Part shown: positions 10,157 to 21,151 of the stretch, in pieces | Numbering within the stretch: position 1 is the first letter of the stretch | How the letters are laid out: each line of letters starts with the position of its first letter | The notes under the pieces: model-generated | Databases searched by the model: none | What the model saw: the letters and a program-made list of their open reading frames with translations, nothing else | Told to the model about the DNA's origin: nothing | Position numbers and translations under genes: made by a program | Assembly: GCA_024640045.1 (NCBI GenBank) | Contig: JAHEFS010000013.1 | Coordinates: 1-38,385, forward strand | Length of the DNA stretch: 38,385 bases | Origin: Chromatiales bacterium | GTDB lineage: Bacteria > Pseudomonadota > Gammaproteobacteria > Xanthomonadales > SZUA-36 | Direction of reading: 5' to 3'

Positions 10157-10323
10157 GATTTGGCCGGCCGGGTGCCGGTAGTCCCTGCGACGAATGGAAC
10201 TGGACATGAATTGAATCGGCCGCATTCGCCTGGATGGCAATGATGGACGGGCTCTCGCTCAGGAGAGGGCCGATTCGCAGGGGCAGTATGCCCCTTTTTT
10301 GTGCCTGCCTGCACGGAGTGTGA
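10157..10323 (+). promoter_or_regulatory. rimP leader with second attenuator hairpin
   Basis: This 167-nt untranslated stretch separates the tRNA terminator from rimP. Near its end GGGGC (10280-10284) pairs with GCCCC (10290-10294) and six T follow (10295-10300), giving an intrinsic terminator 24 bp before the rimP ATG. A small hairpin GTGC/GCAC (10301-10314) follows, then GGAG (10315-10318) as the ribosome-binding site. Upstream, CTCTC/GAGAG around 10255-10267 could form another stem. A terminator directly in front of rimP matches the published rimP-leader attenuator family of gammaproteobacteria. Whether this sequence fits that covariance model was not tested. I see no convincing separate promoter here. 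Confidence 0.65.
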
Positions 10324-10806
10324 ATGAGTTCGAAGAAGTTGACAGAGCTGTTGCAACCCCTCGTGGAAGAGCTGGGTTATGAGTTTGTCGGACTGGAATA
10401 TTCCGGTCAGTCAGGCAGTGCCTTGCTGCGAGTGTATATCGATCAGGAGCAGGGTATCGACCTGGATGATTGCGGCCGGGTCAGTGCCGAAGTTGCAGCG
10501 CTGTTGGATGTTGAGGATCCCATTTCCGGGCATTACAACCTGGAAATCTCTTCGCCGGGGGTAGCACGTCCATTGTTCACGCCCGAGCAGTACGCGCATT
10601 TTGCGGGTGCAGAGGCGAAATTGACGGTGTTTGCGCCTGTTGAAGGGCGCAGAAAATTCAAGGGCCGTATTCTCTCCGTGGACGGTGAGACCTTGAAGAT
10701 AGAACAGGATGGCGCAGAAGTTGCGCTGAATTTTAATAACATAGCCAAAGCGAGGCTGGTTCCGGATTACGACAGTCTGATGTCGGGGAAGGGACAAGAA
10801 GCCTGA
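10324..10806 (+). CDS. rimP: Ribosome maturation factor RimP
   Basis: A 160-residue protein required for maturation of the 30S ribosomal subunit. Family hallmarks are the N-terminal alpha/beta domain (ELGYEFVGLEYSG at about 17-29, LLRVYIDQEQGIDLDDC at 34-50) and the segment YNLEISSPGVARPL around residues 73-86. A C-terminal SH3-like barrel begins about residue 90 (KLTVFAPVEGRRKFKGRILSV). The ATG at 10324 is preceded by GGAG at 10315-10318. It is the first gene of the rimP-nusA-infB-rbfA-truB run, which is expressed downstream of the attenuators described above. Confidence 0.96.
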   Translation: MSSKKLTELLQPLVEELGYEFVGLEYSGQSGSALLRVYIDQEQGIDLDDCGRVSAEVAALLDVEDPISGHYNLEISSPGVARPLFTPEQYAHFAGAEAKLTVFAPVEGRRKFKGRILSVDGETLKIEQDGAEVALNFNNIAKARLVPDYDSLMSGKGQEA

Positions 10807-10808
10807 GC

Positions 10809-10825
10809 GGACTGTTGATCAGTCC
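10809..10825 (+). other. Small hairpin between rimP and nusA
   Basis: GGACTG (10809-10814) and CAGTCC (10820-10825) pair around a TTGAT loop in the 39-bp rimP-nusA gap. No U-run follows, so it is not a terminator. It may protect or process the mRNA, but that is inference. Confidence 0.4.
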
Positions 10826-10845
10826 CTCTTGGGAGTTTTCAGGAT

Positions 10846-12351
10846 ATGAGCAAAGAAATTCTGCTGGTAGTCGAAGCGGTGTCCAACGAGAAGGGCGTCG
10901 AAAAAGATGTGATTTTCGAGGCGCTCGAAGCGGCGCTGGCATCGGCTGCGCGCAAGCGCAGCGCTGACGAAATCGACGTGCGAGTCGCCATCGATCGATC
11001 CACTGGAGAGTACGAAACCTTTCGCCAGTGGGAAGTGCTGGAGGACGGCGCCGAAATGGAGTTCGAAGGAGGCCAGGTTTATCTCTCGGACGCACGCGAA
11101 CAGAATCCTGATATCGAAGTTGGCGCCTTTATCGAAGAGCCCATGGAGAACGTCGAGTTCGGGCGAATTGCCGCACAGACGGCCAAACAGGTCATCGTGC
11201 AGCGAGTGCGTGAGGCAGAGCGCGCCCAGGTGGTCGAAGCCTTCCAGGAGCGCGAAGGTGAATTGATCAATGGAATTGTCAAACGCATTGAACGCGGCAA
11301 TGTCTACCTGGACCTGGGGAATAATGCCGAGGCATTCATACCGCAGCGCCACATGATTCAGGGCGAAACCGTGCGTCCCGGTGATCGGCTGCGCGCATTT
11401 CTGTTCGAGGTCAGGGCAGAGACACGGGGCCCGCAGCTTTTCGCCAGCAGGACCATCAAAGAGTTTCTGATCGCCTTGTTTGAACTCGAGGTCCCGGAAA
11501 TTGGACAGGGCCTGATTACCATTATGGGCGGCGCCCGTGACCCGGGTCGGCGCGCCAAGATTGCGGTGCGGTCGAATGACAGCCGCACCGACCCCATCGG
11601 GGCCTGTGTCGGCATGCGCGGATCACGGGTTCAGGCGGTTTCCAACGAGTTGGCCGGCGAGCGTATCGACATCATTCTGTGGGATGACAACCCCGCCCAG
11701 TTCGTCATCAATGCCATGGCACCTGCAGAAGTGGCCTCGATCGTGGTGGATGAAGAACGGCAGGCGATGGACATCGCGGTCGATGAGTCGAATCTGTCGC
11801 AGGCGATCGGGCGCGGTGGACAGAATGTCCGCTTGGCCAGTGAGCTGACGGGCTGGGAGCTCAACGTTTTGACCGTCGAAGACGCGGAGAAGAAGAGCGA
11901 AGAAGAGTCCCAGAAAGTACTCGAAAACTTCATGAAGAAGCTGGACGTGGGTGAGGACGTGGCGACCATCCTGGTGCAGGAAGGATTCAGCAACGTCGAG
12001 GAAGTGGCTTACGTGCCGGAATCCGAGCTACTGGAAATCCGCGAGTTCGACGAAGAAATGGTCAGTGAATTGCGCCGCCGGGCCCGCGACTCTCTGCTCA
12101 CACAGTTGATTGCCAAGGAAGAAGTGCTTGACGAAAACCGGCCGGCTGCAGATTTGCTGGAGTTGGAAGGTATGAGCGAGCGGCTTGCCTACCGGCTCGC
12201 CGAGCGTGGCATTCGCACCCAGGAAGACCTGGCTGAATTGTCGGTGGACGAACTGGTCGAAGTAGACGAAATGGCCGAGGAGGCTGCTGCTGCATTGATT
12301 ATGGTGGCGCGTGCTCCTTGGTTCGAGACCCAGGGCGAAGAAGCAGAATAA
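10846..12351 (+). CDS. nusA: Transcription termination/antitermination factor NusA
   Basis: A 501-residue RNA polymerase-associated factor acting in pausing, intrinsic termination and antitermination. Domains in order: an N-terminal RNA polymerase-binding domain (1-125); an S1 domain (about 135-200, with [16 protein letters not shown]); KH1 (about 230-275, [17 protein letters not shown]); KH2 (about 300-345, with the GxxG-type loop [14 protein letters not shown]). Two acidic C-terminal helical repeats (360-495) carry [17 protein letters not shown] and [17 protein letters not shown]. The C-terminal repeats are typical of proteobacterial NusA and absent from Gram-positive forms. The ATG is preceded by AGGA. 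Confidence 0.97.
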   Translation: MSKEILLVVEAVSNEKGVEKDVIFEALEAALASAARKRSADEIDVRVAIDRSTGEYETFRQWEVLEDGAEMEFEGGQVYLSDAREQNPDIEVGAFIEEPMENVEFGRIAAQTAKQVIVQRVREAERAQVVEAFQEREGELINGIVKRIERGNVYLDLGNNAEAFIPQRHMIQGETVRPGDRLRAFLFEVRAETRGPQLFASRTIKEFLIALFELEVPEIGQGLITIMGGARDPGRRAKIAVRSNDSRTDPIGACVGMRGSRVQAVSNELAGERIDIILWDDNPAQFVINAMAPAEVASIVVDEERQAMDIAVDESNLSQAIGRGGQNVRLASELTGWELNVLTVEDAEKKSEEESQKVLENFMKKLDVGEDVATILVQEGFSNVEEVAYVPESELLEIREFDEEMVSELRRRARDSLLTQLIAKEEVLDENRPAADLLELEGMSERLAYRLAERGIRTQEDLAELSVDELVEVDEMAEEAAAALIMVARAPWFETQGEEAE

Positions 12352-12381
12352 GCCGGTCCGGGCAAACAGCAGGAGTCAGAT

Positions 12382-14889
12382 ATGTCAGATGTAACCGTTT
12401 CACAATTGGCCGAGGTACTGGGCGTAAGTGTTGACAAATTGCTCCTTCAGCTCAACAGCGCGGGCATCGTGGCAGCTTCGGGCGACGACGCAGTCTCCAA
12501 CGACGACAAGAAGAAACTGTTGGCGCATCTTCGGGCCAGTCACGGTAAATCGGATAACGATGCCACCGCGCCGCGCAAGGTCACGCTCAAGCGCAAATCA
12601 GTGAGTGAGCTGCGCGTGGCCGGTAGCGGACCGCGCGCCACGACCAAGACGGTCAATGTCGAGTTCCGCAAGCGTCGTACTTACGTCAAACGCGAAGCAC
12701 TGCAGGAACAGGACGCCCACGATCCAGGCCGAGAAGAGGCCCAGCGGGCGTTGGAGGAAGTGCAAAAGCGCCGCGATGCTGAAGAACAGGTCCGTCGCGA
12801 AGCCGAGGAAACGGCACGGCTGGCCGCGGAGGAGCAAGAACGCAAGGCTCAGGAAGAAACCAGCCGTCGCGAGGCCGAGGAGAAGGCCCGCCAGGAGGCT
12901 GAACGCCTGAAAGCCGAGGAAGAAGAGCGTAAACGCGAAGAAGAGCGCGCCCGCAAACTGGCCGAGGAACAACGCAAGCGCAAGAAAGAGCCGAAAAAGG
13001 CCACCACGCGTTATGGCCGCAAGGAATTACATGTCGCCGCAGGCGCTGTCGGTCGCAGGCGCAAACCTTCGCGCAAGGTCAGCCCGTCCGCACGGCCGAC
13101 CGAGCATGGATTTTCCCTCCCTACCGAGCCCGTGATTCGTGAAGTCGCGATTCCGGAAACCATCACTGTTTCAGAGTTGGCCAAGGAACTCGCGATCAAA
13201 GCCAGTGAGGTCATCAAGGCCCTGATGCAAATGGGCATGATGGTGACCATCAATCAACCTCTGGACCAGGACACTGCCATCCTGATCGTCGAGGAGATGG
13301 GCCACAAGGCGGTTGCGGCGACAGAAAAAAATATTGAACAGGAGCTGCTGATCGAGGAGGAGGACGTCGAGGCTGAAGCGGTGTCCCGTCCGCCAGTGGT
13401 CACTGTCATGGGTCATGTCGACCACGGTAAAACCTCGCTGCTGGATTATATCCGCACCACCAAGGTTGCGGATGCGGAGGCCGGTGGCATCACGCAGCAT
13501 ATCGGTGCCTACAACGTGAAGACGCCGCGTGGCGTGATCACGTTCCTGGATACTCCGGGCCACGCGGCGTTCACAGCCATGCGTGCCCGCGGCGCCCAGG
13601 CGACCGATATCGTGGTGTTGGTCGTGGCGGCGGACGATGGTGTGATGCCCCAGACCAAGGAAGCAATACAGCATGCCCGGGCGGCCGGCGTTCCCCTGAT
13701 CGTTGCGGTCAACAAAATTGACCGCCCGGAAGCCGACCTTGAGCGCGTTAAGTCTGAGCTGGCCAAGGAAGAAGTGATGCCGGAAGACTGGGGCGGTCAG
13801 GAATTGTTCGTCCCGGTGTCCGCCAAGACCGGCGAAGGTGTCGATGACCTGCTGGAAGGTATCCTGCTGCAGGCGGAATTGCTGGAACTCACAGCCGTTG
13901 CGGATCGTCGCGCCCGCGGCCTGGTCATCGAATCCCGCCTGGACAAGGGACGGGGCCCGGTAGCGACCATCCTTGTACAGGAAGGCACGCTGCAACAGGG
14001 TGACATGGTACTGGCCGGCAAGGAGTTCGGCCGCGTTCGCGCCATGTTCGATGAAGCCGGTAAGCCAATCAAATCCGTCGGTCCATCGATGCCGGCCGAA
14101 GTGCTCGGTTTGTCCGGTGTGCCGTTTGCGGGTGACGAGGCGATTGCTGTTGCCAATGAGCGCAAGGCCAGGGAAGCGGCGTCTCAGCGCGAAGATCGTT
14201 TGCGTGAGGGCCGTCTGGCCCAGCAGCAGGCCGCCAATCTGCAGAACCTGTTCGACAACATGGGCAAGGAAGAGCAGTTGACTGTCAACCTGATCATCCG
14301 AGCCGACGTGCAGGGCAGCGTAGAGGCATTACGTGACTCTCTGACCAAGCTCTCGAACGAGGAGGTCAACGTGAATGTTGTGGCTTCCGGCGTTGGTGCG
14401 ATCACCGAGTCAGATGCTTCACTGGCACAAGCCTCCGGCGCGATCATCATTGGATTCAACGTTCGTGCAGACAGCAGTGCCCGGCGCTTCATCCAGGAAA
14501 ATGAACTCGACTTGCACTATTACAGTGTCATTTACGACGCCATTGATGAGGTCAAGGCGGCCATTTCCGGCATGCTGGGGACCGAGACACGTGAGAACAT
14601 CATCGGGCTGGCCGAGGTCAAGGACGTGTTCCGCTCTTCCAAGTTGGGCGCGATTGCCGGCTGCCTGGTGGTCGAGGGCGTGGTGAAGCGCCACAACCCG
14701 ATCCGCGTGCTGCGTGACAACGTGGTTATTTTCGAGGGTGAGCTGGAATCGCTCAGGCGCTTCAAGGATGACGTCAACGAAGTTCAGTCCGGCACCGAGT
14801 GCGGTATCGGTGTGAAAATGTATAACGATGTGAAGCCAAAAGACCATATCGAGTGCTTTGAGCGCATCGAGGTACAGAAAACACTCTGA
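12382..14889 (+). CDS. infB: Translation initiation factor IF-2
   Basis: An 835-residue GTPase that brings formyl-methionyl-tRNA to the 30S subunit and promotes subunit joining. It has an IF2 N-terminal domain (1-50), a long charged E/K/R-rich helical region (about 110-210), a second IF2 N-type domain (about 245-300) and the G domain. The G domain has G1 GHVDHGKT at 344-351, G3 DTPGH at 390-394 and G4 NKID at 444-447. The beta-barrel and the fMet-tRNA-binding C-terminal domains follow. The ATG at 12382 has AGGAG 8 bp upstream. Linkage to the initiator tRNA at the head of the block is functionally coherent. Confidence 0.98.
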   Translation: MSDVTVSQLAEVLGVSVDKLLLQLNSAGIVAASGDDAVSNDDKKKLLAHLRASHGKSDNDATAPRKVTLKRKSVSELRVAGSGPRATTKTVNVEFRKRRTYVKREALQEQDAHDPGREEAQRALEEVQKRRDAEEQVRREAEETARLAAEEQERKAQEETSRREAEEKARQEAERLKAEEEERKREEERARKLAEEQRKRKKEPKKATTRYGRKELHVAAGAVGRRRKPSRKVSPSARPTEHGFSLPTEPVIREVAIPETITVSELAKELAIKASEVIKALMQMGMMVTINQPLDQDTAILIVEEMGHKAVAATEKNIEQELLIEEEDVEAEAVSRPPVVTVMGHVDHGKTSLLDYIRTTKVADAEAGGITQHIGAYNVKTPRGVITFLDTPGHAAFTAMRARGAQATDIVVLVVAADDGVMPQTKEAIQHARAAGVPLIVAVNKIDRPEADLERVKSELAKEEVMPEDWGGQELFVPVSAKTGEGVDDLLEGILLQAELLELTAVADRRARGLVIESRLDKGRGPVATILVQEGTLQQGDMVLAGKEFGRVRAMFDEAGKPIKSVGPSMPAEVLGLSGVPFAGDEAIAVANERKAREAASQREDRLREGRLAQQQAANLQNLFDNMGKEEQLTVNLIIRADVQGSVEALRDSLTKLSNEEVNVNVVASGVGAITESDASLAQASGAIIIGFNVRADSSARRFIQENELDLHYYSVIYDAIDEVKAAISGMLGTETRENIIGLAEVKDVFRSSKLGAIAGCLVVEGVVKRHNPIRVLRDNVVIFEGELESLRRFKDDVNEVQSGTECGIGVKMYNDVKPKDHIECFERIEVQKTL

Positions 14890-14891
14890 TT

Positions 14892-15326
14892 ATGCCGAAG
14901 CAGTTTTACAGATCGGAACGGGTCAGCGGACAGCTGCGGCGCGAACTCGCCCAGCTGATCCAGCGCGAGATCAAGGATCCGGGCGTCGGCTTTATCAGCG
15001 TCTCCGACGTCGAAGTCACCCGCGACCTGGCGCATGCCAAGGTTTTCATCACGGTGTTCGAGGCCGACAAGGCCAGAGACACAATGAAGGCGTTGCAGAA
15101 AGCAGCGGGCTTCCTGCGCAGACGTCTTGGCCACGAATTGCGGATGCGCAATATTCCGGAGCTGCATTTCCTGCACGATGCTTCGGTCGAGACCGGCCAG
15201 AAAATGGATCAGCTCATCGCTACGGCGGTCGCTTCTGACAACAAGCTGGGCGAAGACGGTGAACCTGAGGTCGCGGGTCAGCCTGAAGATTCCATGGATA
15301 CGAAGACGCCCGATTCCGGGACATGA
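14892..15326 (+). CDS. rbfA: 30S ribosome-binding factor RbfA
   Basis: A 144-residue cold-shock-type factor for late 30S maturation that binds near 16S rRNA helix 1. The KH-like fold shows the family segments RVSGQLRRELAQLIQREIKDP, VSDVEVTRDLAHAKVFITVF and LRMRNIPELHFLHDASVE. The last 30 residues are an acidic, low-complexity extension (GEDGEPEVAGQPEDSMDTK) beyond the conserved core, so the protein is slightly longer than the usual 120-135 residues. The start lies 2 bp after infB. No strong ribosome-binding site is visible, which suggests coupling to infB. The stop overlaps truB (ATGA). Confidence 0.95.
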   Translation: MPKQFYRSERVSGQLRRELAQLIQREIKDPGVGFISVSDVEVTRDLAHAKVFITVFEADKARDTMKALQKAAGFLRRRLGHELRMRNIPELHFLHDASVETGQKMDQLIATAVASDNKLGEDGEPEVAGQPEDSMDTKTPDSGT

Positions 15327-16234
15327 GTCGACGCCGGCGCGGCCGGACCGTCAACGGCATCATTCTTTTGGACAAGCCGGTCGGCATGTCCTCCAACCAG
15401 GCCTTGCAGACTGTGCGTCGAATGTTCGATGCCCGTAAAGCCGGCCATACCGGTAGCCTCGATCCATTTGCGACAGGCATGCTGCCCCTGTGTTTTGGGG
15501 AAGCCAGCAAAACAGCCGGATTCATGCTGGGTGCCAACAAGACCTACCGGGCAACCGCCCGTATGGGCGAGGCCACAGCCACGGGTGATACGGAAGGCGA
15601 GATCGTCGAACACCAGGGGGTGCCTGCAGTCGATGAGGGACAGCTGCGTGTTGTCCTGGCAGGCTTTCTCGGCGAAATCTCGCAGGTGCCGCCCATGTAC
15701 TCGGCACTCAAGTACCAGGGCAGGCCGCTCTATGATTATGCGCGTAAAGGCGAAGAGGTCGAGCGCAAAGCCCGGGTGATCAATATTCTGAGCCTGGAGT
15801 TGCTCACCTGGAACCCGCCAATGATGGAGTTTCGCGTGCGTTGCTCCAAGGGAACCTACATCCGGACGCTGGCTGAAGATATCGCACGTCGCCTGGGTAC
15901 CTGCGGCCACCTCATCGCGTTGAGGCGTGAGCAGGTGGGCGGTTTTGAGGATACCCGAATGCATACGCTGGAAGAACTCGAATCAGAAGCGGCGCACAAC
16001 AGACTGGATGATTGCCTCTTACCTGTGGACGCAGGTCTGGCTCATTGGCCGGTGGCGGCCTTGAGCGCCGAACAGTCTGAGCGGTTTCAGCATGGGAACC
16101 CCGTTGAGACCGGGCTTGATCTTGCACCTGAGGTCAGGGTTTATGGTCCAAATGAGTGTCTGTTGGGTCTTGGGGAGATTGCAGCTGGTGGAAAGCTGAA
16201 ACCCAATCGGGTGTTTGTTTGGGAGAAGGGCTGA
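15323..16234 (+). CDS. truB: tRNA pseudouridine(55) synthase TruB
   Basis: A 303-residue enzyme making pseudouridine 55 in the T-loop of tRNAs. The catalytic motif is AGHTGSLDPFATGMLP at residues 40-55, with Asp47 as the nucleophilic aspartate. The substrate-binding segments GILLDKP-like (GIILLDKPVG), QVPPMYSALKYQGRPLYDYAR and RVRCSKGTYIRTLAEDI are all present. A C-terminal PUA-like extension covers about 250-303. The ATG overlaps the rbfA stop by 4 bp. It is the last gene before an internal promoter for rpsO. Confidence 0.97.
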   Translation: MSRRRRGRTVNGIILLDKPVGMSSNQALQTVRRMFDARKAGHTGSLDPFATGMLPLCFGEASKTAGFMLGANKTYRATARMGEATATGDTEGEIVEHQGVPAVDEGQLRVVLAGFLGEISQVPPMYSALKYQGRPLYDYARKGEEVERKARVINILSLELLTWNPPMMEFRVRCSKGTYIRTLAEDIARRLGTCGHLIALRREQVGGFEDTRMHTLEELESEAAHNRLDDCLLPVDAGLAHWPVAALSAEQSERFQHGNPVETGLDLAPEVRVYGPNECLLGLGEIAAGGKLKPNRVFVWEKG

Positions 16235-16272
16235 ATTCAGCCGATATCCTCAGGATTGTTTGCGCACAAAGC

Positions 16273-16301
16273 TTGTTCATAGCAACGCCGGAGGGTACAA
16301 T
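16273..16301 (+). promoter_or_regulatory. Promoter of rpsO
   Basis: TTGTTC (16273-16278), 17-bp spacer, TACAAT (16296-16301). Transcription would start near 16308, giving a leader of roughly 109 nt before the rpsO ATG. The position between truB and rpsO matches the known internal promoter in this gene order. The call is from sequence only. Confidence 0.75.
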
Positions 16302-16307
16302 GCACGG

Positions 16308-16416
16308 CTACCTGAAACCGGGGCTTCGAGGTTTTTGCAAAGACCCAAATTATTCAGGCTGATGAGTCAGCCGGGTTTTTACAAAGGCTTCGGGCTCTAG
16401 ATATGGAGAACTAACC
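16308..16416 (+). promoter_or_regulatory. Structured rpsO leader
   Basis: Two hairpins followed by T runs occupy the predicted rpsO leader. The first is AAACC (16315-16319) with GGTTT (16330-16334), followed by TT. The second is an outer ACCC/GGGT (16343-16346 and 16373-16376) plus an inner GGCTGA/TCAGCC (16357-16362 and 16367-16372), followed by TTTT (16377-16380). GGAG at 16405-16408 serves as the ribosome-binding site. Autoregulation of S15 by binding its own leader is known in several bacteria with unrelated RNA structures. The same role here is inference. Confidence 0.5.
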
Positions 16417-16686
16417 ATGTCTTTAAGTGCTGAGACAAAAAGCCAGATCGTCGAAGAACACAAGCGTTCACCCAAGGACACGGGATCACCCGAGGTCCAG
16501 GTGGCATTGCTTACTTCGCGCATTCAACACCTGACCGATCACTTCAAGACCCACAAAGGCGACCATCATTCGCGCCGTGGCCTGTTGCGTCTGGTCAATC
16601 AGCGCCGCAGCCTGCTTGACTATCTGAAAAAGAAAGACGTGCAGCGCTACCGCGACCTGATCGCGCGCCTTGGTCTGCGCCGCTAA
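16417..16686 (+). CDS. rpsO: 30S ribosomal protein S15
   Basis: An 89-residue primary 16S rRNA-binding protein of the 30S platform, four helices. The sequence matches the family throughout, with [44 protein letters not shown] and the C-terminal [13 protein letters not shown]. Length is exactly typical. The ATG at 16417 follows GGAG with 8-bp spacing. It has its own promoter and leader, and is followed by pnp after 94 bp. Confidence 0.98.
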   Translation: MSLSAETKSQIVEEHKRSPKDTGSPEVQVALLTSRIQHLTDHFKTHKGDHHSRRGLLRLVNQRRSLLDYLKKKDVQRYRDLIARLGLRR

Positions 16687-16717
16687 ATCTTTTGTCCATC
16701 AGGATTGGCTGAATCAC

Positions 16718-16752
16718 CTGGCGAAACCTAGTTTCATTGCCAGCGTGCTGGC
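16718..16752 (+). promoter_or_regulatory. Overlapping alternative hairpins in the rpsO-pnp gap
   Basis: CTGGCGAAAC (16718-16727) can pair with GTTTC (16731-16735) and GCCAG (16739-16743), with ATT bulged. Alternatively GCCAGC (16739-16744) pairs with GCTGGC (16747-16752) around GT. Both use GCCAG at 16739-16743, so they exclude one another if formed as drawn. In E. coli the pnp leader hairpin is cut by RNase III and mediates PNPase autoregulation. Here the role is inferred from position. No U-run follows, so termination is unlikely. Confidence 0.5.
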
Positions 16753-16780
16753 GTACATACATCAAAACGGGAAATATTAA

Positions 16781-18874
<2,094 letters not shown>

Positions 18875-18901
18875 AGCCTTCCCAGACTGGTCGTATTGAA
18901 G

Positions 18902-18928
18902 CGGCGCGCCTTACCGGCGCGCCGTTTT
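18902..18928 (+). terminator. Intrinsic terminator after pnp
   Basis: CGGCGCGCC (18902-18910) pairs with GGCGCGCCG (18916-18924) around a 5-nt loop TTACC, then GTTTTGCTGTTT. The 9-bp pure G-C stem is very strong; the T run is short (four T at 18925-18928, then more after GC). It ends the rpsO-pnp transcript. Confidence 0.85.
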
Positions 18929-19007
18929 GCTGTTTGGGCCCTTAAATCCGAAGCCGAAACGGTGTTGGAAATCGGCTAGAATTCAACCTGGCATTGGAGA
19001 AATGCGT

Positions 19008-19604
19008 ATGTCCTGGGACCGCTCTGAAGTCATGAACGCCCGCACGGGCCTGTTGGGTCTTTTCGACCGGGTTCGCTACAAGGAAATTTATCGCCAGGCG
19101 CTGGGCTTGTTGCTGGTGCTGGTTTGTGCGGTTCTGGCCGAACCCGGCCATGACCGGGTGCTTGTCGGCTTTATCCTGGCGCTTGCCGGGCAGCTGTTCC
19201 GCATCTATGCCGCGGGCACCATCTTCAAGAACAAGCAATTGGCCAGTAACGGCGCTTATTCGTTGGTACGGCATCCGCTTTATCTGGGCAATATTCTGAT
19301 CCTGGGTGGTTTCAGCCTGGCGAGCGGAAATCTATGGGTCGCCCTGGCCGTGCTGGTGTTCTTCTTGGTCTGGTATCCGGCGGCCATCAAGTACGAAGAT
19401 CGTAAACTGGAGCAGATATTCGGCGATGACTGGCGCACGTGGAGCCAGGACACCAACGCGGTTATGCCCAACGGGTTCAATTGGTCCCGGTTTACCGATA
19501 CGCAGTGGAATGCCCGCCAGTCCATGTTACGCAACGGTGAATTACCCATATCTGCCTATCTGGTGGCCTGCGCCGTGTGGTTATGGCTGCGCGCGCATTC
19601 CTGA
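19008..19604 (+). CDS. Isoprenylcysteine carboxylmethyltransferase-family membrane protein
   Basis: A 198-residue membrane methyltransferase-like protein. The signature GAYSLVRHPLYLGN lies at residues 82-95, followed by EDRKLEQIFGDDWRTW at about 130-145. Both are typical of the ICMT/phospholipid methyltransferase fold, which uses S-adenosylmethionine at the membrane. Hydrophobic segments lie at about 31-45, 51-70, 95-125 and 178-195. I chose ATG 19008 because GGAG at 18996-18999 is well spaced for it. ATG 19002 is close behind, and longer versions would run into the pnp terminator. The substrate is unknown; a lipid or quinone-type small molecule is as likely as protein. It is followed by a DUF6165 gene 25 bp later. 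Confidence 0.8.
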   Translation: MSWDRSEVMNARTGLLGLFDRVRYKEIYRQALGLLLVLVCAVLAEPGHDRVLVGFILALAGQLFRIYAAGTIFKNKQLASNGAYSLVRHPLYLGNILILGGFSLASGNLWVALAVLVFFLVWYPAAIKYEDRKLEQIFGDDWRTWSQDTNAVMPNGFNWSRFTDTQWNARQSMLRNGELPISAYLVACAVWLWLRAHS

Positions 19605-19629
19605 AGCCAATCTGAAAACGGAGTAATCG

Positions 19630-20022
19630 ATGGAACAGATTCAGGTGCCCATTTCTCCTGGTGAACTGCTCGACAAGATCACCATCCTTGAAATCAAATC
19701 CGAGCGCATGACGGACGCCGGGAAAGTCGACAACGTAAAGCGTGAGTTGGCGTTGTTGAGCAAAACCTGGGGCGCGGCCGTGACGGTCGATGATACGGTT
19801 CAGGGTATTCATGATGAACTCAAGCGGATCAACGAGGCCTTGTGGGAAATCGAAGACGATATCCGTGACAAAGAGCGCCTGAAAGAGTTTGATCAGCGGT
19901 TTATCGAGCTCGCGCGGAGTGTGTACGTGACCAACGATCAACGCGCCCGGGCCAAGAAAGACCTGAATGCCTACCTGGGTTCTGACATCGTCGAGGAAAA
20001 ATCTTACCAGGATTACACCTGA
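19630..20022 (+). CDS. DUF6165 family protein
   Basis: A 130-residue soluble protein. The N terminus PISPGELLDKITILEIKSERM and the helical rest (DELKRINEALWEIEDDIRDKE) match the DUF6165 family, which I recognise from lipopolysaccharide and glycosyltransferase neighbourhoods. No catalytic motif or signal peptide is evident. It appears to be largely helical and could form a coiled coil. GGAG lies 6 bp before the ATG. The last 10 bp overlap the convergent GT9 gene. The biochemical function is not known to me. A supporting role in core or O-antigen assembly is inferred from neighbours only. Confidence 0.75.
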   Translation: MEQIQVPISPGELLDKITILEIKSERMTDAGKVDNVKRELALLSKTWGAAVTVDDTVQGIHDELKRINEALWEIEDDIRDKERLKEFDQRFIELARSVYVTNDQRARAKKDLNAYLGSDIVEEKSYQDYT

Positions 20023-21074
20023 CCGGAAGTACGCAGAAACGAATCCAGTTTCGCGATTACTTCATCCACCTCCACCAGGTCCATGACGCCCGGCTCCTCG
20101 ATCCGGGTACCCCAGCGCAATTCCTCGGGTTCTTTTCCGCGGAACTGACGTGCGGCTTCGGGAAAACGATCGACGCACAGGTCCAGGCTCCGCCATGGGC
20201 CGCTTCGGCGTGACCAGGTCGCTGCATACAAACCGAGCACAGGCGTACCGAGGGCAGATGCGATGTGCGCGGGGCCGGAATCTGGCGACAACAGCACGGT
20301 CGCGCGCCGCAGCAGAGCCATGGATTGGCCAAGCGTGTCTTTACCGATCAGGTTGAGCACCCCATGCCGCGCGGCCGCCATGATGGCCTGCCCGGTTTCA
20401 ACTTCCCGCGGGCTGGGGCCGCCGGTCAGGGCAACTCGCATACCCAGATGCTCGATTGCGTGATCTGCGACGGCCGCGTAACGCTCGGTCTGCCAATTAC
20501 GCCGGGCATGGCTGGAACAGGGGCTGATCAGCAGGGTGGGTTGCTCTGCGGGAAGTTGCTGTTCGGCCCAGTCCTGGTCTTGCGAGTTAATCGGAATGTC
20601 CCATACCGGCGGCGCCGGGGGCACGCCAAGCGCCCAGGCGAACTCGAGAAAACCCTCGACCTGGTGCTGGAACGGCACGTTTCTGACTGCGTGGTTGACG
20701 AACCAGTGGTGGCGGTCACGTGACCGCTCCCGGTTCCAGCCCAGGCGGATGGGTGCTCGAACCAGGCGGCTGATGAGATTGGCGCGAAGTGCGACCTGCA
20801 TGTGCAGCAGAACGTCGAATTGCCGCCCCCGCAAGCGTTCACGCAACTGCCTGATGGCATTCAGGCCGCCACGTTTGTCGAATACCACGAATTCGATGCC
20901 CGGCAGGTGGCCGAGCAGGCGATGCTCGAGCTTGCCGATTATCCAGGTGATGCTGGTGTCTGGCCATTGATGGCGTAAGGCATTGATAACCGGAACCGTG
21001 TGCGTCGCATCGCCCAGCGCTGAGAGCCGGAGCACGCACAGGCTTTTCGGGGGATCAATGAGCGGGAGTTTCAT
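20013..21074 (-). CDS. Glycosyltransferase family 9 (heptosyltransferase-like)
   Basis: A 353-residue GT-B fold enzyme of the family that adds heptose to lipopolysaccharide core. Family blocks are LCVLRLSALGDATHTVPVINAL near the N terminus, TLLISPCSSHARRNWQTERYAAVADH mid-protein in segments, and the nucleotide-sugar motif LSPDSGPAHIASALGTPVLGLY near the C terminus. I start at ATG 21074 (MKLPLIDPPKSL); the longer reading from 21149 adds 25 residues with no homology-like features. No strong ribosome-binding site is visible. It is divergent from kdkA, which phosphorylates Kdo in the same core. The sugar donor and linkage cannot be told from sequence. Confidence 0.88.
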   Translation of the reverse strand: MKLPLIDPPKSLCVLRLSALGDATHTVPVINALRHQWPDTSITWIIGKLEHRLLGHLPGIEFVVFDKRGGLNAIRQLRERLRGRQFDVLLHMQVALRANLISRLVRAPIRLGWNRERSRDRHHWFVNHAVRNVPFQHQVEGFLEFAWALGVPPAPPVWDIPINSQDQDWAEQQLPAEQPTLLISPCSSHARRNWQTERYAAVADHAIEHLGMRVALTGGPSPREVETGQAIMAAARHGVLNLIGKDTLGQSMALLRRATVLLSPDSGPAHIASALGTPVLGLYAATWSRRSGPWRSLDLCVDRFPEAARQFRGKEPEELRWGTRIEEPGVMDLVEVDEVIAKLDSFLRTSGQV

Positions 21075-21103
21075 TTCGTCAGTGTCAGGCCGGTCAGGGT
21101 TCG

Positions 21104-21132
21104 TTGACGCAGTGCCGGGGCAACCGCACAAT
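21104..21132 (+). promoter_or_regulatory. Promoter of kdkA
   Basis: TTGACG (21104-21109), 17-bp spacer, CACAAT (21127-21132) in the 77-bp gap between divergent GT9 and kdkA. The predicted start near 21139 leaves a very short leader before the ATG at 21152. Confidence 0.6.
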
Positions 21133-21151
21133 AGCCCGCGAGCAGACATTC

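Noticed and set aside
13171-13995. Long open frame of 274 codons antisense to infB
   Set aside because: It lies wholly opposite the GTPase domain of infB, has no recognisable motif, and is a composition effect of GC-rich coding DNA.
18927-19007. Upstream TTG start extending the methyltransferase by 27 residues
   Set aside because: It begins within the pnp terminator region and lacks a ribosome-binding site, whereas ATG 19008 has GGAG at a good distance.
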